Positions 44,562 to 53,475 of a stretch of 64,000 bases of DNA are shown here, piece by piece; within the stretch, counting starts at the first letter, position 1; every line of letters starts with the position of its first letter. Location: positions 1-64,000 of the forward strand of contig NZ_WQDY01000001.1 in the NCBI RefSeq assembly GCF_013033355.1. Reading direction: 5' to 3'. The translations under genes and the position numbers were made by a program. Origin of the DNA: Ruegeria lacuscaerulensis (GTDB lineage: Bacteria; Pseudomonadota; Alphaproteobacteria; Rhodobacterales; Rhodobacteraceae). The notes beneath the pieces were generated by a model. The model worked only from the letters and a program-made list of their open reading frames with translations, searched no databases and was not told the DNA's origin.

Positions 44562-45526
44562 AGCCGAAAATCGTCTTCCAAATACACGCGAATGATTTCG
44601 TCGAAGCTTGATTCCGCCTTGAACCCCAAATCCAGAGCGCGATCTGTTTGAAAGTCTCGCGGCCAATTCTTGACTATTCGTTCGATTGTCTCGTCGGGTT
44701 CTTGCCTGATTAGGCCAACCGCTTCTTGGCCGGCCACTTTGCGCAGAGCTTCGATTTGTTCGGCGACGGTGCAACTTACGCCAGGCATGTTCAATGCGCG
44801 TCTGTCATTCAAAAGCTGCGTGTCCATTGTTGCTGCGTGGGTCAAAAAAGTCGCAGCGGCGCGGGGGCTGGCGTGCCAGTGGCGAACGGTGTCGGCAACT
44901 GGCAAGACAGCCTCATCCCCATTCAATGGCTCTCGGATTATACCTGAAAAGAAGGACGAAGCGGCAGCGTTGGCTTTGCCCGGGCGCACACACAAAGTGG
45001 GCAAGCGCAAGGAAATACCGTCGATATATCCTTTCCTGCTGAAATCCGTGATCATCAATTCAGCCGCCGCTTTCTGCGCTCCGTAACTTGTCAAAGGTGC
45101 CGAGAGGAATTCATCGCTTATCTTTTCGGGGAATGGTGACCCGAAAACTGCTATGGACGAGGCAAAAACCAGGCGAGGTGTGTACTCGCTTTCTGAAGCT
45201 TCGTCTTCATCCTTAAGTGCGTTCAGCAGTGCCCACGTTGCCATAAGGTTTACATCCCAACCCAACGCAAAGTCTGTTTCAGCTTGGCCTGAAACGATAG
45301 CTGCAAGATGAAAAATGACGTCTGGCCGCTGCATAGCAAAAGACTTAGCTATGCCTGTCGCAGTCAAGTTCCCCACAATTTGATTACCTGCCGCACTGTC
45401 GGGCGGGAACGAGAGATCGAACAGTGAGACTTGGGCATCGGCTCCAAAGGTTTCTTGGATCGACACGCGATGGGCCAGTTTCTGGCCAAGCATTCCTCCG
45501 CCGCCTATAATCAGGATCCGCGTCAC
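44558..45526 (-). CDS. NAD-dependent epimerase-fold dehydrogenase, DenD-like
   Basis: A 322-residue extended SDR. It has IGGGGMLGQKLAHRV at the N-terminus, FHLAAIVSGQAETDF near residues 71-85, SSIAVFGSPFPEKISDE, and the catalytic YGAQKAAAELM (about 147-157). This pattern resembles D-erythronate dehydrogenase (DenD), which oxidises D-erythronate to the 2-keto acid. No matching DtnK/OtnK kinase or OtnI isomerase is in the window, so the substrate may be another aldonate. It overlaps the next minus-strand gene by four bases. Confidence 0.82.
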   Translation of the reverse strand: MTRILIIGGGGMLGQKLAHRVSIQETFGADAQVSLFDLSFPPDSAAGNQIVGNLTATGIAKSFAMQRPDVIFHLAAIVSGQAETDFALGWDVNLMATWALLNALKDEDEASESEYTPRLVFASSIAVFGSPFPEKISDEFLSAPLTSYGAQKAAAELMITDFSRKGYIDGISLRLPTLCVRPGKANAAASSFFSGIIREPLNGDEAVLPVADTVRHWHASPRAAATFLTHAATMDTQLLNDRRALNMPGVSCTVAEQIEALRKVAGQEAVGLIRQEPDETIERIVKNWPRDFQTDRALDLGFKAESSFDEIIRVYLEDDFRL

Positions 45527-46410
45527 AGCATTCCGTTCCGTTTTTTGAGTTCTAGATACAAAGCCGAATGATCCAGTTCGGCCCCATCCATTTCGTCTAT
45601 CAGATATTCGAAACGGTCGCGCACAGATCGGGTGCTAGGTAGCTCAACGCCAAGGCTTCCCGCTTCCTCTAGCGTATTGTCCAAATCCTTTAGTTGAAAC
45701 TTAGACAAACCCCCGGGTGTAAAATTTCCATCAGACATGCGTTCGCCATGTTGTTGCAAGATAATACTATCCGCAAAGCCCCCCTTTAGTGCGGCCCTCA
45801 ACGCGGTGGGGTCCGCACCGCCTTGCTGAGCCAGTAGAGTCGCCTCGGCGACTGCCGATATTGTTACAGCGACAATTGTTTGATTGGCCAATTTGCACAA
45901 TTGACCAGAACCACTTGGGCCAACATGCACAGGCCGGCCCATTGCTGTCAGAACCGGTCGCACGCGCTCCATAACGTCCTGACCGCCACCGACCATGATC
46001 GCAAGGGTGCCAGCTTCGGCACCTTTGGTGCCACCGGAAACCGGGGCGTCCAGATGCAGCACCCCCATCGAGGAAAGCTGCGCGGATTGCTCTCTTGCGT
46101 GTTCGGGTTTGGCGCTCGACATATCAATCCAGATCATCCCCGGTTTGAGTTGCTCGCGGAAAGCCTCGTCAGCAAGTAGCGCGCCGGTCGCGTATCCATC
46201 CGAGAGCATGGTTATTATTACGTCTGCACCCGAAACCGCCAGCGGGGCAGTTTCCACCAATGTCGCGCCTTCTGCTGCCAACGGGTTTGCCTTTTTCAAG
46301 CTGCGGTTCCATACAGTGAGCGGAAACTCGGCGCGCAAAATATTCCGCGCCATAGGAGCTCCCATCAGGCCGGTTCCCAACAGAGCCACTTTGAACTGCT
46401 TGCTCATCAT
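45523..46410 (-). CDS. NAD(P)-dependent beta-hydroxyacid dehydrogenase (GarR-like)
   Basis: A 295-residue HIBADH-family protein with VALLGTGLMGAPMARNIL, the standard loop LDAPVSGGTKGAEAG (about residues 119-133) and catalytic Lys in GQLCKLANQT near 172. It resembles 2-hydroxy-3-oxopropionate reductases. It is coupled to the DenD-like gene (four-base overlap). Two ATGs in tandem exist; the first follows GGAAGG in a short palindrome CCTTCCGAAGG. Divergent from the SDR at 46598 across 187 bases. Confidence 0.85.
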   Translation of the reverse strand: MMSKQFKVALLGTGLMGAPMARNILRAEFPLTVWNRSLKKANPLAAEGATLVETAPLAVSGADVIITMLSDGYATGALLADEAFREQLKPGMIWIDMSSAKPEHAREQSAQLSSMGVLHLDAPVSGGTKGAEAGTLAIMVGGGQDVMERVRPVLTAMGRPVHVGPSGSGQLCKLANQTIVAVTISAVAEATLLAQQGGADPTALRAALKGGFADSIILQQHGERMSDGNFTPGGLSKFQLKDLDNTLEEAGSLGVELPSTRSVRDRFEYLIDEMDGAELDHSALYLELKKRNGML

Positions 46411-46597
46411 CTACTGTCCTTCCGAAGGTGCGCCACGCATGGTTATGGCCAAACCAAAATCTCTGTCATACGCTAACGGCTCTGTGCCCACATGCCAGAA
46501 GTCGTTGCAAATCCGCCAAGGTTTCTTTGCTTCTCGGTTGATCTGTGGGACGACGTAACACTTGTCCAGTCGCCACTTTTGAGGTCGGAATATTTAT

Positions 46598-47356
46598 ATG
46601 TCAGAAAGACTTAAGGGAAAAAGCGTCCTGGTCACAGCCGCCGCACAGGGGATCGGACTTGCAAGCGCAATTGCAATGGCAAGAGAGGGTGCAAAAGTCT
46701 ATGCGACGGATATTAGCCCCAAAAAACTAAATTTGATTCGCGGTCAGAATCTCGAAAATCTCGAAATTTTCGAGATGGATGTGACGAATAATGACAGCAT
46801 TCATCATGGGGTCGCGCGAGCGAAGCCGGACGTTTTGTTCAACTGCGCAGGGTTCGTGCATCACGGAACTATTCTGGATGCAACCGATGAAGAGTGGGAT
46901 TTCGCCATGGACCTTAATGTGCGCTCAATGGTGCGCACGACAAAGGCTGTATTGCCGGGAATGCTAGAGCGCGGAGGAGGCTCGATAATCAATATGTCTT
47001 CCGCACTGGGTTCCATAATCGGTGCGCCAAATCGTTTTGTATATGGAACGACAAAAGCCGCTGTTGTTGGGCTGACGAAATCGGTAGCCGTGGACTTCAT
47101 AACAAAAGGAATCCGGTGCAATTGCATTTGTCCGGGAACAGTCGACAGTCCCAGTTGGCGTGACCGCGTAGATGCGTTGGGCGAGCAACTGGGCAGCAGA
47201 GAAGAGGCCCTTGCACAATTTGTGGCGCGACAGCCTATGGGGCGTGTAGCGAAAGCAGAAGAGATTGCTGCATTGGTCGTCTATCTGGCGAGCGATGAAA
47301 GTGCATTCACCACTGGACACACGCACATAATTGACGGGGGTTGGTCAGGCCAATGA
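46598..47356 (+). CDS. SDR family oxidoreductase, 2-keto-3-deoxy-L-fuconate dehydrogenase-like
   Basis: A 252-residue SDR. Cofactor motif [14 protein letters not shown], then ATD at the end of beta-2 indicating NAD preference, [13 protein letters not shown], Ser in INMSSALGS and the [16 protein letters not shown] active site (about residues 149-164). The C-terminal [15 protein letters not shown] is seen in 2-keto-3-deoxy-L-fuconate dehydrogenases. First gene of the plus-strand operon with an IlvD-type dehydratase and an FAH-type hydrolase; its stop overlaps the next ATG (ATGA). Confidence 0.83.
   Translation: MSERLKGKSVLVTAAAQGIGLASAIAMAREGAKVYATDISPKKLNLIRGQNLENLEIFEMDVTNNDSIHHGVARAKPDVLFNCAGFVHHGTILDATDEEWDFAMDLNVRSMVRTTKAVLPGMLERGGGSIINMSSALGSIIGAPNRFVYGTTKAAVVGLTKSVAVDFITKGIRCNCICPGTVDSPSWRDRVDALGEQLGSREEALAQFVARQPMGRVAKAEEIAALVVYLASDESAFTTGHTHIIDGGWSGQ
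46749..46776. other. Intragenic palindrome with three equal half-sites
   Basis: ATCTCGAAA occurs at 46749-46757 and again at 46758-46766; the second copy is the left arm of a perfect 19-base palindrome (46758-46776) centred on one T, with right arm TTTCGAGAT. It lies about 150 bases inside the SDR gene. The half-site TTCGAGAT also appears in the dctP/gntR control region at 43838-43845. Confidence 0.35.
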
Positions 47357-49149
47357 CAAAAGTATCAAAAAAAGATTTGCGATCTCGCAAGTGGTTCATG
47401 AATTCTGAGAACCTTGAGATGACGGCATTGTATCTGGAAAGATACCTGAATTACGGATTGACCCGTGAGGAACTGCAATCAGGCAAACCGATCATTGGCA
47501 TTGCTCAGACCGGCAGTGATTTGAGCCCCTGTAATCGGCATCATATCGAATTGTCAAAACGTGTTCGCGATGGAATCATCGCCGCCGGGGGAACGTGCAT
47601 CGAAATACCGGTCCACCCGATACAAGAGACAGGTAAACGGCCAACGGCGTCACTCGACCGCAACCTGGCTTATCTGTCCTTGGTTGAGAGTCTATTCGGG
47701 TATCCGATTGATGGCGTTGTTCTGAACATTGGTTGCGACAAGACCACGCCCGCGCTTCTTATGGCCGCTGCGACCGTCAACATCCCGGCGATTGCCCTGT
47801 CGGTCGGTCCCATGCTCAACGGCTGGTTGAAAGGTGAGCGCGCCGGATCGGGAACGGTTATTTGGAAAGCGCGCGAAGACCTTGCGGCTGACGAAATAGA
47901 CACCGATGAGTTCATGGAGATCGCAGCCGCCGCAGCACCTTCGGTGGGTTATTGCAATACGATGGGAACAGCAACGACCATGAATTCGCTTGCTGAGGCC
48001 TTGGGTATGCAATTGCCCGGATCAGCAGCCATTCCAGCCCCGTATAGAGAGCGCGGTCAAATCAGTTATGAAACGGGTAAACGCATTGTGGACATGGTCT
48101 GGGAGGATCTACGCCCGAGCGATGTGATGACACGTCAGGCTTTTGAGAATGCGATTGTTATCAACTCTGCGATTGGCGGATCGACGAACGCGCCGATCCA
48201 CCTGAATGCAATCGCCCGGCATCTTGGTGTTCCGTTGACCAACGATGACTGGCAGAAACTTGGCCACGACGTTCCACTGTTGGTTAACATGCAGCCTGCG
48301 GGTGAGTACCTGGGCGAAGATTACCAACAGGCCGGAGGTGTACCCGCCGTTGTCGGAGAGCTTCTTGACGCTGGATTGCTGCCGCATCCCGATGCGATAA
48401 CGGTGAACGGCAAGACGATGGGCAATAATTGCTCGGCGCGCCGGTCTCAGAATAGCAAAGTAATCAAGACTGTTGATAGCCCGGTTAAGCAACAGGCGGG
48501 GTTCATCAATCTCTCGGGTAACCTGTTCGAGAGTGCGATTATGAAGACATCTGTGATCTCACAGTCATTTCGACAGACCTACCTGTCGAACCCGGATGAT
48601 CCTAGTGCATTTGAGGGCAGGGCGGTTGTGTTTGATGGGCCTGAGGATTTTCACCATCGGATCGATGATCCCGAAGAATACATCGACGCAAACTGTATTC
48701 TGATTATGCGCGGAGCAGGACCAAAAGGTTACCCAGGTGCCGCAGAGGTCGTGAACATGCGTCCGCCCGCATATTTGTTGAAACAAGGCATCGAAGCCCT
48801 TCCTTGCATCGGTGATGGACGGCAATCCGGAACATCAGGAAGCCCGTCTATCCTGAATGCTTCACCCGAAGCTGCAGAGGGTGGTGGGTTGGCCTTAGTG
48901 CGAAATGGTGACCGACTGCGAATCGATCTTGGCAAAGGCACAGCAGATATGCTGGTTTCGCTCGAAGAACTGCATGAACGCGCCCGCGATCTGGAGGCAA
49001 AGGGTGGGTATTTAATGCCGCCCAACCAATCCCCGTGGCAGGAAATTTTCCGCGAAAAAGTAGATCGGTTGGATCGCGGTATGACGCTCAAGGGGGCAGA
49101 AAACTACCACGATATCGCGCGAGGATTCATGCCACGCGACAATCACTAA
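47353..49149 (+). CDS. IlvD/Edd family sugar-acid dehydratase
   Basis: A 598-residue iron-sulphur dehydratase. Three candidate cluster Cys are in [25 protein letters not shown] and [13 protein letters not shown] (about residues 58, 129 and 200), and [17 protein letters not shown] plus [14 protein letters not shown] carry active-site residues. Pattern and length fit the sugar-acid branch (xylonate, arabinonate or similar) rather than amino-acid IlvD. Start at ATG 47353 overlaps the SDR stop; no longer N-terminus is needed. Expected product: a 2-keto-3-deoxy acid. Confidence 0.87.
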   Translation: MTKVSKKDLRSRKWFMNSENLEMTALYLERYLNYGLTREELQSGKPIIGIAQTGSDLSPCNRHHIELSKRVRDGIIAAGGTCIEIPVHPIQETGKRPTASLDRNLAYLSLVESLFGYPIDGVVLNIGCDKTTPALLMAAATVNIPAIALSVGPMLNGWLKGERAGSGTVIWKAREDLAADEIDTDEFMEIAAAAAPSVGYCNTMGTATTMNSLAEALGMQLPGSAAIPAPYRERGQISYETGKRIVDMVWEDLRPSDVMTRQAFENAIVINSAIGGSTNAPIHLNAIARHLGVPLTNDDWQKLGHDVPLLVNMQPAGEYLGEDYQQAGGVPAVVGELLDAGLLPHPDAITVNGKTMGNNCSARRSQNSKVIKTVDSPVKQQAGFINLSGNLFESAIMKTSVISQSFRQTYLSNPDDPSAFEGRAVVFDGPEDFHHRIDDPEEYIDANCILIMRGAGPKGYPGAAEVVNMRPPAYLLKQGIEALPCIGDGRQSGTSGSPSILNASPEAAEGGGLALVRNGDRLRIDLGKGTADMLVSLEELHERARDLEAKGGYLMPPNQSPWQEIFREKVDRLDRGMTLKGAENYHDIARGFMPRDNH

Positions 49150-49160
49150 AAGGAACAGAA

Positions 49161-50009
49161 ATGAAACTTGTTCGTTACGGAGTAGAGGGCTCGGAAAAGC
49201 CTGCGTTGGTCGACGCTGAGGGCCAATTGCGGGATCTGTCCGCTCATATCATTGATATTACGGGTGATATGTTGGATGACGGAACGCTTGATAACCTGCG
49301 CTCATTGGATCCGAACAACCTGCCAATTGTAGAGGGTGACCCTCGTATCGCACCGTGTGTCGGTGACATCGGTAAATTTCTTTGCATCGGTTTGAACTAC
49401 TCGGACCATGCAGCAGAAACCGGCGCAGATATTCCCGAGCATCCGATACTTTTTTTCAAGGCTAACTCAGCGGTCATTGGGGCATATGACGAAGTTGTCA
49501 TGCCGCGGGGATCTACACACACCGACTGGGAATGCGAACTGGGCGTCGTCATAGGCAAAACAGTCAAATACGTTTCCAAGGCCGACGCGCTCGAATACGT
49601 TGCCGGCTATTGCATCGTAAACGACGTGTCGGAAAGGCATTTTCAAACTCAACTGACCGGTCAATGGACCAAAGGCAAGTCTTGCGACACATTTGGCCCT
49701 ACTGGCCCTTGGCTAGTGACCCGGGATGAGGTGCCGGATCCTCAAAGTCTTGGTATGTCACTGGATGTAAACGGTCAGCGCATGCAAACCGGGAATACTG
49801 CTACGATGATCTTTTCCGTTGCCGAGATCATTGAACATCTAAGCCAACTTTTCACACTGCATCCCGGCGACGTCATTTCAACTGGAACACCGCCCGGTGT
49901 TGGAATGGGGATCAAACCGGACCCAGTTTACCTGAAAAAAGGCGACGTCATGGAGCTTCGTATCGATGGGCTTGGCGTTCAGCGGCAAGAGGTCGGCCAA
50001 GATGACTGA
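49161..50009 (+). CDS. Fumarylacetoacetate hydrolase family, 2,4-diketo-3-deoxy acid hydrolase type
   Basis: A 282-residue FAH-superfamily enzyme. Metal ligands are visible as the two Glu of DWECELGVVIG and the Asp of IVNDVSER; GKFLCIGLNYSDHAAE and GTPPGVGMGIKP are hallmarks. Length and the LGVQRQEV end match 2,4-diketo-3-deoxy-L-fuconate or -rhamnonate hydrolases that yield pyruvate plus a hydroxyacid. ATG at 49161 has AAAGGAACAG before it, 11 bases after the dehydratase stop. Its stop overlaps the next start by eight bases. Confidence 0.84.
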   Translation: MKLVRYGVEGSEKPALVDAEGQLRDLSAHIIDITGDMLDDGTLDNLRSLDPNNLPIVEGDPRIAPCVGDIGKFLCIGLNYSDHAAETGADIPEHPILFFKANSAVIGAYDEVVMPRGSTHTDWECELGVVIGKTVKYVSKADALEYVAGYCIVNDVSERHFQTQLTGQWTKGKSCDTFGPTGPWLVTRDEVPDPQSLGMSLDVNGQRMQTGNTATMIFSVAEIIEHLSQLFTLHPGDVISTGTPPGVGMGIKPDPVYLKKGDVMELRIDGLGVQRQEVGQDD

Positions 50010-50925
50010 CTTATTGCAAATCGGAGGGATCACTGAACGGATGCGAGAACGCCTGGCCACAGTGTTCAATATTCATCAATTGGACGATTTCAGCGCGGAT
50101 AGTATAACACATATCGTTACAAATGGGCATGATGGCGTTCCGCATGACCTGATGACATCACTCAGCAGTTTGAAGATGATCAGCGTCTATGGAGTCGGTT
50201 ACGACGCCGTCGACGCAAATGCCGCGGCTGAGCGCGGGATTGTCGTGACGCACACACCGAATGTTTTGAACAAAGAAGTCGCAACCACCGCCGTTTTGCT
50301 GTTGCTGTCATGTTATCGAGAGCTCGTACGTGACGACGATTACGTTCGGTCCGGACGGTGGGAAGTTGAAGGTAATGCCCCTTTGACACGATCAGCGGAC
50401 AATCAAAGAATAGGCATTCTTGGTCTTGGTCGCATTGGTCAGGCGATCGTTGATAAGTTGGAGCCGTGGGCCCCCGAAATCTCTTATAATACCCGCAATC
50501 AAAAGGATGTCCCGTACCGATATTTCGACAGTTTGGTTGAAATGGCAGAACATGTGGATGTCCTCATATGCATCACGCCCGGCGGCCCGTCGACCAACAG
50601 GCTGGTCAACGCTGAGGTGTTGCGCGCGTTGGGGGCAGGGGGCACTCTTATAAACGTTAGTCGAGGTTCGGTTGTCGACGAAACTGCCCTAATCAATGCA
50701 TTGCAAAACGGTGAGCTCGGGTGGGCAGGGCTTGATGTTTTTGAAGACGAACCGCGCGTTCCAAAAGCATTGCGCGAGTTGTCTAATGTCGTTCTTCTCC
50801 CTCACGCTGGTAGCGCGACTATTGAGACACGTGCAGCTATGGGTGAACTAACTGTCGACAATCTCCTGCAACACCTTAAGGACGGATCGGTGATCACAGC
50901 TGTGCCGGAATGCAGAGATCTGTAG
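50002..50925 (+). CDS. D-isomer-specific 2-hydroxyacid dehydrogenase (GhrB-like)
   Basis: A 307-residue dehydrogenase. It has SVYGVGYDAVDANAAAERG, the cofactor motif IGILGLGRIGQAIVD (about residues 134-148), catalytic Arg in INVSRGSVVDE, Glu in DVFEDEPRVP and His in LLPHAGSATIETR. It is similar to glyoxylate/hydroxypyruvate reductases. In this operon it could reduce or oxidise the hydroxyacid released by the FAH-family hydrolase. Start at ATG 50002 overlaps the hydrolase gene by eight bases. Confidence 0.87.
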   Translation: MTDLLQIGGITERMRERLATVFNIHQLDDFSADSITHIVTNGHDGVPHDLMTSLSSLKMISVYGVGYDAVDANAAAERGIVVTHTPNVLNKEVATTAVLLLLSCYRELVRDDDYVRSGRWEVEGNAPLTRSADNQRIGILGLGRIGQAIVDKLEPWAPEISYNTRNQKDVPYRYFDSLVEMAEHVDVLICITPGGPSTNRLVNAEVLRALGAGGTLINVSRGSVVDETALINALQNGELGWAGLDVFEDEPRVPKALRELSNVVLLPHAGSATIETRAAMGELTVDNLLQHLKDGSVITAVPECRDL

Positions 50926-50941
50926 AAGGCCAATCTGAATA

Positions 50942-51532
50942 GTGTTTGAGTTTGCCGTTGCGGTTTTCTTTCTGCTGATTACGCCTGGCCCAGGTGTTTT
51001 GACAACTGCGGGTATTGGATCAGCATTTGGTTTTCGAGCTGGGCTCGCTTTTGTGGCCGGTTTGATGCTGGGCGGGTTCATCAACATGATGTTTGTTGTC
51101 TCTGGAGTCGCTGCAGTAGCTTTGGCTATACCGGTACTTAGAACTTTGCTGCTATTTGCCTCTGTTGGGTATTTGGGATTTCTTGCCTGGCGTATTGCAA
51201 GAGCTGGCTCAAAGGTCGGGTTTTCCCCCGCGGTCTCGCCACTTGGTTTTGCGAACGGGCTGACACTTCAGTTCATTAATCCCAAGGCTTACGTGGTTGG
51301 CACTGCATTGTTTTCAGGGTTTGCCTTTTTGCCCGATGCGCCCGTTTGGGAGGTCGTCATAAAAATCGTAATATTCAATATGGTTTGGGTGCCAGTGCAC
51401 ATGATCTGGCTGGGTGCTGGCGCAAAGCTAGGCAGCCTTGATTTAAGTGAGAGATCACATCAAAGGATCAACTTTGCGATGGCGGCTTCATTGATGGTTG
51501 TTGTGGTGACTGCTTTGGCGTCGGCGCTTTAA
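50942..51532 (+). CDS. LysE/RhtB family efflux protein
   Basis: A 196-residue inner-membrane exporter, six hydrophobic segments. The signature LLITPGPGVLTTAGIGSAFG at the N-terminus (about residues 11-30) and LQFINPKAYVVG near 100 are typical of LysE/RhtB carriers, which export amino acids or related acids. A GTG start at 50942, 16 bases after the preceding gene, puts it in the catabolic operon. Its job here may be export of an overflow acid; the ligand is unknown. Confidence 0.85.
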   Translation: MFEFAVAVFFLLITPGPGVLTTAGIGSAFGFRAGLAFVAGLMLGGFINMMFVVSGVAAVALAIPVLRTLLLFASVGYLGFLAWRIARAGSKVGFSPAVSPLGFANGLTLQFINPKAYVVGTALFSGFAFLPDAPVWEVVIKIVIFNMVWVPVHMIWLGAGAKLGSLDLSERSHQRINFAMAASLMVVVVTALASAL

Positions 51533-51579
51533 ACAAAGCCTGCGTCAGTCGTACCTAGCAGACGGTTGAAAGACACAAA

Positions 51580-52347
51580 TCAAAGTGACGCCGTTATTCC
51601 GCCATCAACGTAGAGAGTATGTCCATTAACGAAACTGGATGCAGGGGAGGCAAGGAATATGGCGGCGCCGACAAGTTCTTCCACATTGCCCCAGCGACCG
51701 GCCGGGGTGCGTTTCTCGAGCCATGCACTAAACTCAGGGTCAGCAACCAATGCGGCGTTCAAAGGTGTATCGAAATATCCAGGCGCAATGGCATTGCAGT
51801 TTAGGCCATACTTAGCCCAATCAGTCGCCATTCCCTTTGTAAGGTTGGTCACGGCACCTTTTGTCGCCGTGTAAGGCGCAATACCCGGTCTTGCCAATGC
51901 GGATTGAACCGACGCAATGTTAATGATCTTGCCTGACTTTCTTTCAATCATGTGCCGTGCCACAGCCTGACCGACATGAAAGACGGACGCTACATTTGTC
52001 TGTAGTAGGTGCTCGAAGGCATCAGCGGGGAAATCCTGTAGCTCCGTCCTGTATTGCATTCCGGCGTTGTTTATCAGGATGTCTATGGGGCCGACATTGT
52101 CTTCAAAGTTGTCCACGGCAGATCGGACACCTTCATGATCGGTTGCATCGAACGAAAGTTGACGTACCGAGGCGCCTGTTTCGCTCAACTCGGATGCCGC
52201 TGCCGCTAGTTTCGCGGTGTCGCGCCCGTTCAAAACGACTTGCGAACCGGCGGCAGCCAAGCCACGGGCCAACGCAAATCCAATGCCTTGGCTAGAGCCT
52301 GTTACTAGTGCGCGTTTTCCCTCTAGGTTGAACATTTCAAGCATCAT
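51580..52347 (-). CDS. idnO: SDR family oxidoreductase, gluconate 5-dehydrogenase (IdnO)-like
   Basis: A 255-residue SDR with TGSSQGIGFALARGLAAAG, NNAGMQYRTELQDFP (about residues 94-108), YTATKGAVTNLTKGMA active site (about 160-175) and IAPGYFDTPLNAALVADPEF. The NAGMQ/R and PAGRWG patterns resemble gluconate 5-dehydrogenases. It is divergent from the IdnD-like gene with 69 bases between starts, which strengthens the assignment to L-idonate/5-keto-gluconate metabolism. Several nearby ATGs can serve as start; the first is used. Confidence 0.82.
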   Translation of the reverse strand: MMLEMFNLEGKRALVTGSSQGIGFALARGLAAAGSQVVLNGRDTAKLAAAASELSETGASVRQLSFDATDHEGVRSAVDNFEDNVGPIDILINNAGMQYRTELQDFPADAFEHLLQTNVASVFHVGQAVARHMIERKSGKIINIASVQSALARPGIAPYTATKGAVTNLTKGMATDWAKYGLNCNAIAPGYFDTPLNAALVADPEFSAWLEKRTPAGRWGNVEELVGAAIFLASPASSFVNGHTLYVDGGITASL

Positions 52348-52416
52348 GCAAAAACCCCTTGGTTGTCAGCACCGACTATCCGTATCTTTTGGCAATATGT
52401 ATAGGGAGTCTGTGCA

Positions 52417-53475
52417 ATGTCTTCGGCCAATGTTGCTGTTGTTATCCATGCCGCAAAAGATCTGAGGTTGGAAAACCGGGACGTACACGACGTGGGGCCA
52501 GACGAAGTCTTGATTGCCATGCGCGCGGGTGGGATTTGCGGCTCTGACCTGCATTATTATAACCACGGTGGTTTCGGTGCGATCAAGTTGCGTCAGCCGA
52601 TGGTGCTAGGACATGAAGTCGCCGGAGAAATCGTGAAAGTCGGGTCAAGTGTGCAGGGGCTGCACTTAGGCCAACTGGTTGCAGTTTCTCCATCCCGCCC
52701 TTGCCAAGCCTGCATTTATTGTCTGAACGGGCAGCAAAACCACTGTCTTGATATGAAGTTCTATGGCAGCGCGATGCCGTTCCCGCATATCCAAGGCGCT
52801 TTTCAAAGCAAACTCGTGGCGAAAGCCAGTCAATGTGTTCCGGCAGATGGGTTGAGCCCTGCGCAGGCCGCTATGGCCGAACCTCTGGCTGTCTGTTTGC
52901 ACGCGATTAAACAAGCCGGGAACCTCTTAGGCAAAACGGTACTTTTAACGGGATGCGGCCCGATTGGCTGCCTCACGATCTTGGCGGTACGCCGTTCTGG
53001 AGCGGCCAGAATAGTGGCGACGGATATCTCGGACCAGACCCTCGCTCTGGCGCGTGAATGCGGGGCAGACGATGTCATCAACACCTACGCCGATCCGCAA
53101 AAACTGGAGCAGTTTGAAAACGACAAGGGCCAGGTTGATATCCAACTGGAGTGTTCTGGGGCTCAATCGGCTCTGGCTTCTGGCGTCGCATGCTTGCGAC
53201 CGGGTGGAACATTGGTTCAGCTTGGTCTGGGTGGAGATATGACTGTGCCAATGCAGGCGTTGACTGCAAAAGAGATAGTGCTTCGCGGGTCTTTCCGTTT
53301 CCATTCCGAGTTCTCAGTCGCGGTCGAGATGATGCGAAGCGGACTAATAAACGTCGACCAGTTGGTGACGCATTCCTTCGAAGTTGGCGAGGCTGTTACT
53401 GCCTTTGAGGTCGCGTCTGATCGAAGCCAATCAATGAAAGTGCAGTTAACGTTTCCGGAAAATGACGATGGATAG
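52417..53475 (+). CDS. idnD: L-idonate 5-dehydrogenase-like zinc dehydrogenase
   Basis: A 352-residue MDR enzyme. GGICGSDLHYYNHGGFGAIK (about residues 37-56) and GHEVAGEIV supply catalytic zinc ligands and are characteristic of L-idonate 5-dehydrogenase; RPCQACIYCLNGQQNHC is the structural zinc loop, and LTGCGPIGCLTILAV the cofactor motif. Predicted reaction: L-idonate to 5-keto-D-gluconate. It pairs divergently with the idnO-like SDR. Its last eight bases overlap the PhyH gene. Confidence 0.87.
   Translation: MSSANVAVVIHAAKDLRLENRDVHDVGPDEVLIAMRAGGICGSDLHYYNHGGFGAIKLRQPMVLGHEVAGEIVKVGSSVQGLHLGQLVAVSPSRPCQACIYCLNGQQNHCLDMKFYGSAMPFPHIQGAFQSKLVAKASQCVPADGLSPAQAAMAEPLAVCLHAIKQAGNLLGKTVLLTGCGPIGCLTILAVRRSGAARIVATDISDQTLALARECGADDVINTYADPQKLEQFENDKGQVDIQLECSGAQSALASGVACLRPGGTLVQLGLGGDMTVPMQALTAKEIVLRGSFRFHSEFSVAVEMMRSGLINVDQLVTHSFEVGEAVTAFEVASDRSQSMKVQLTFPENDDG

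Noticed and set aside
47353..49149. Branched-chain amino acid dihydroxyacid dehydratase (ilvD proper)
   Set aside because: The family motifs fit, but context (SDR, FAH-family hydrolase) and the form of the motifs favour a sugar-acid dehydratase.
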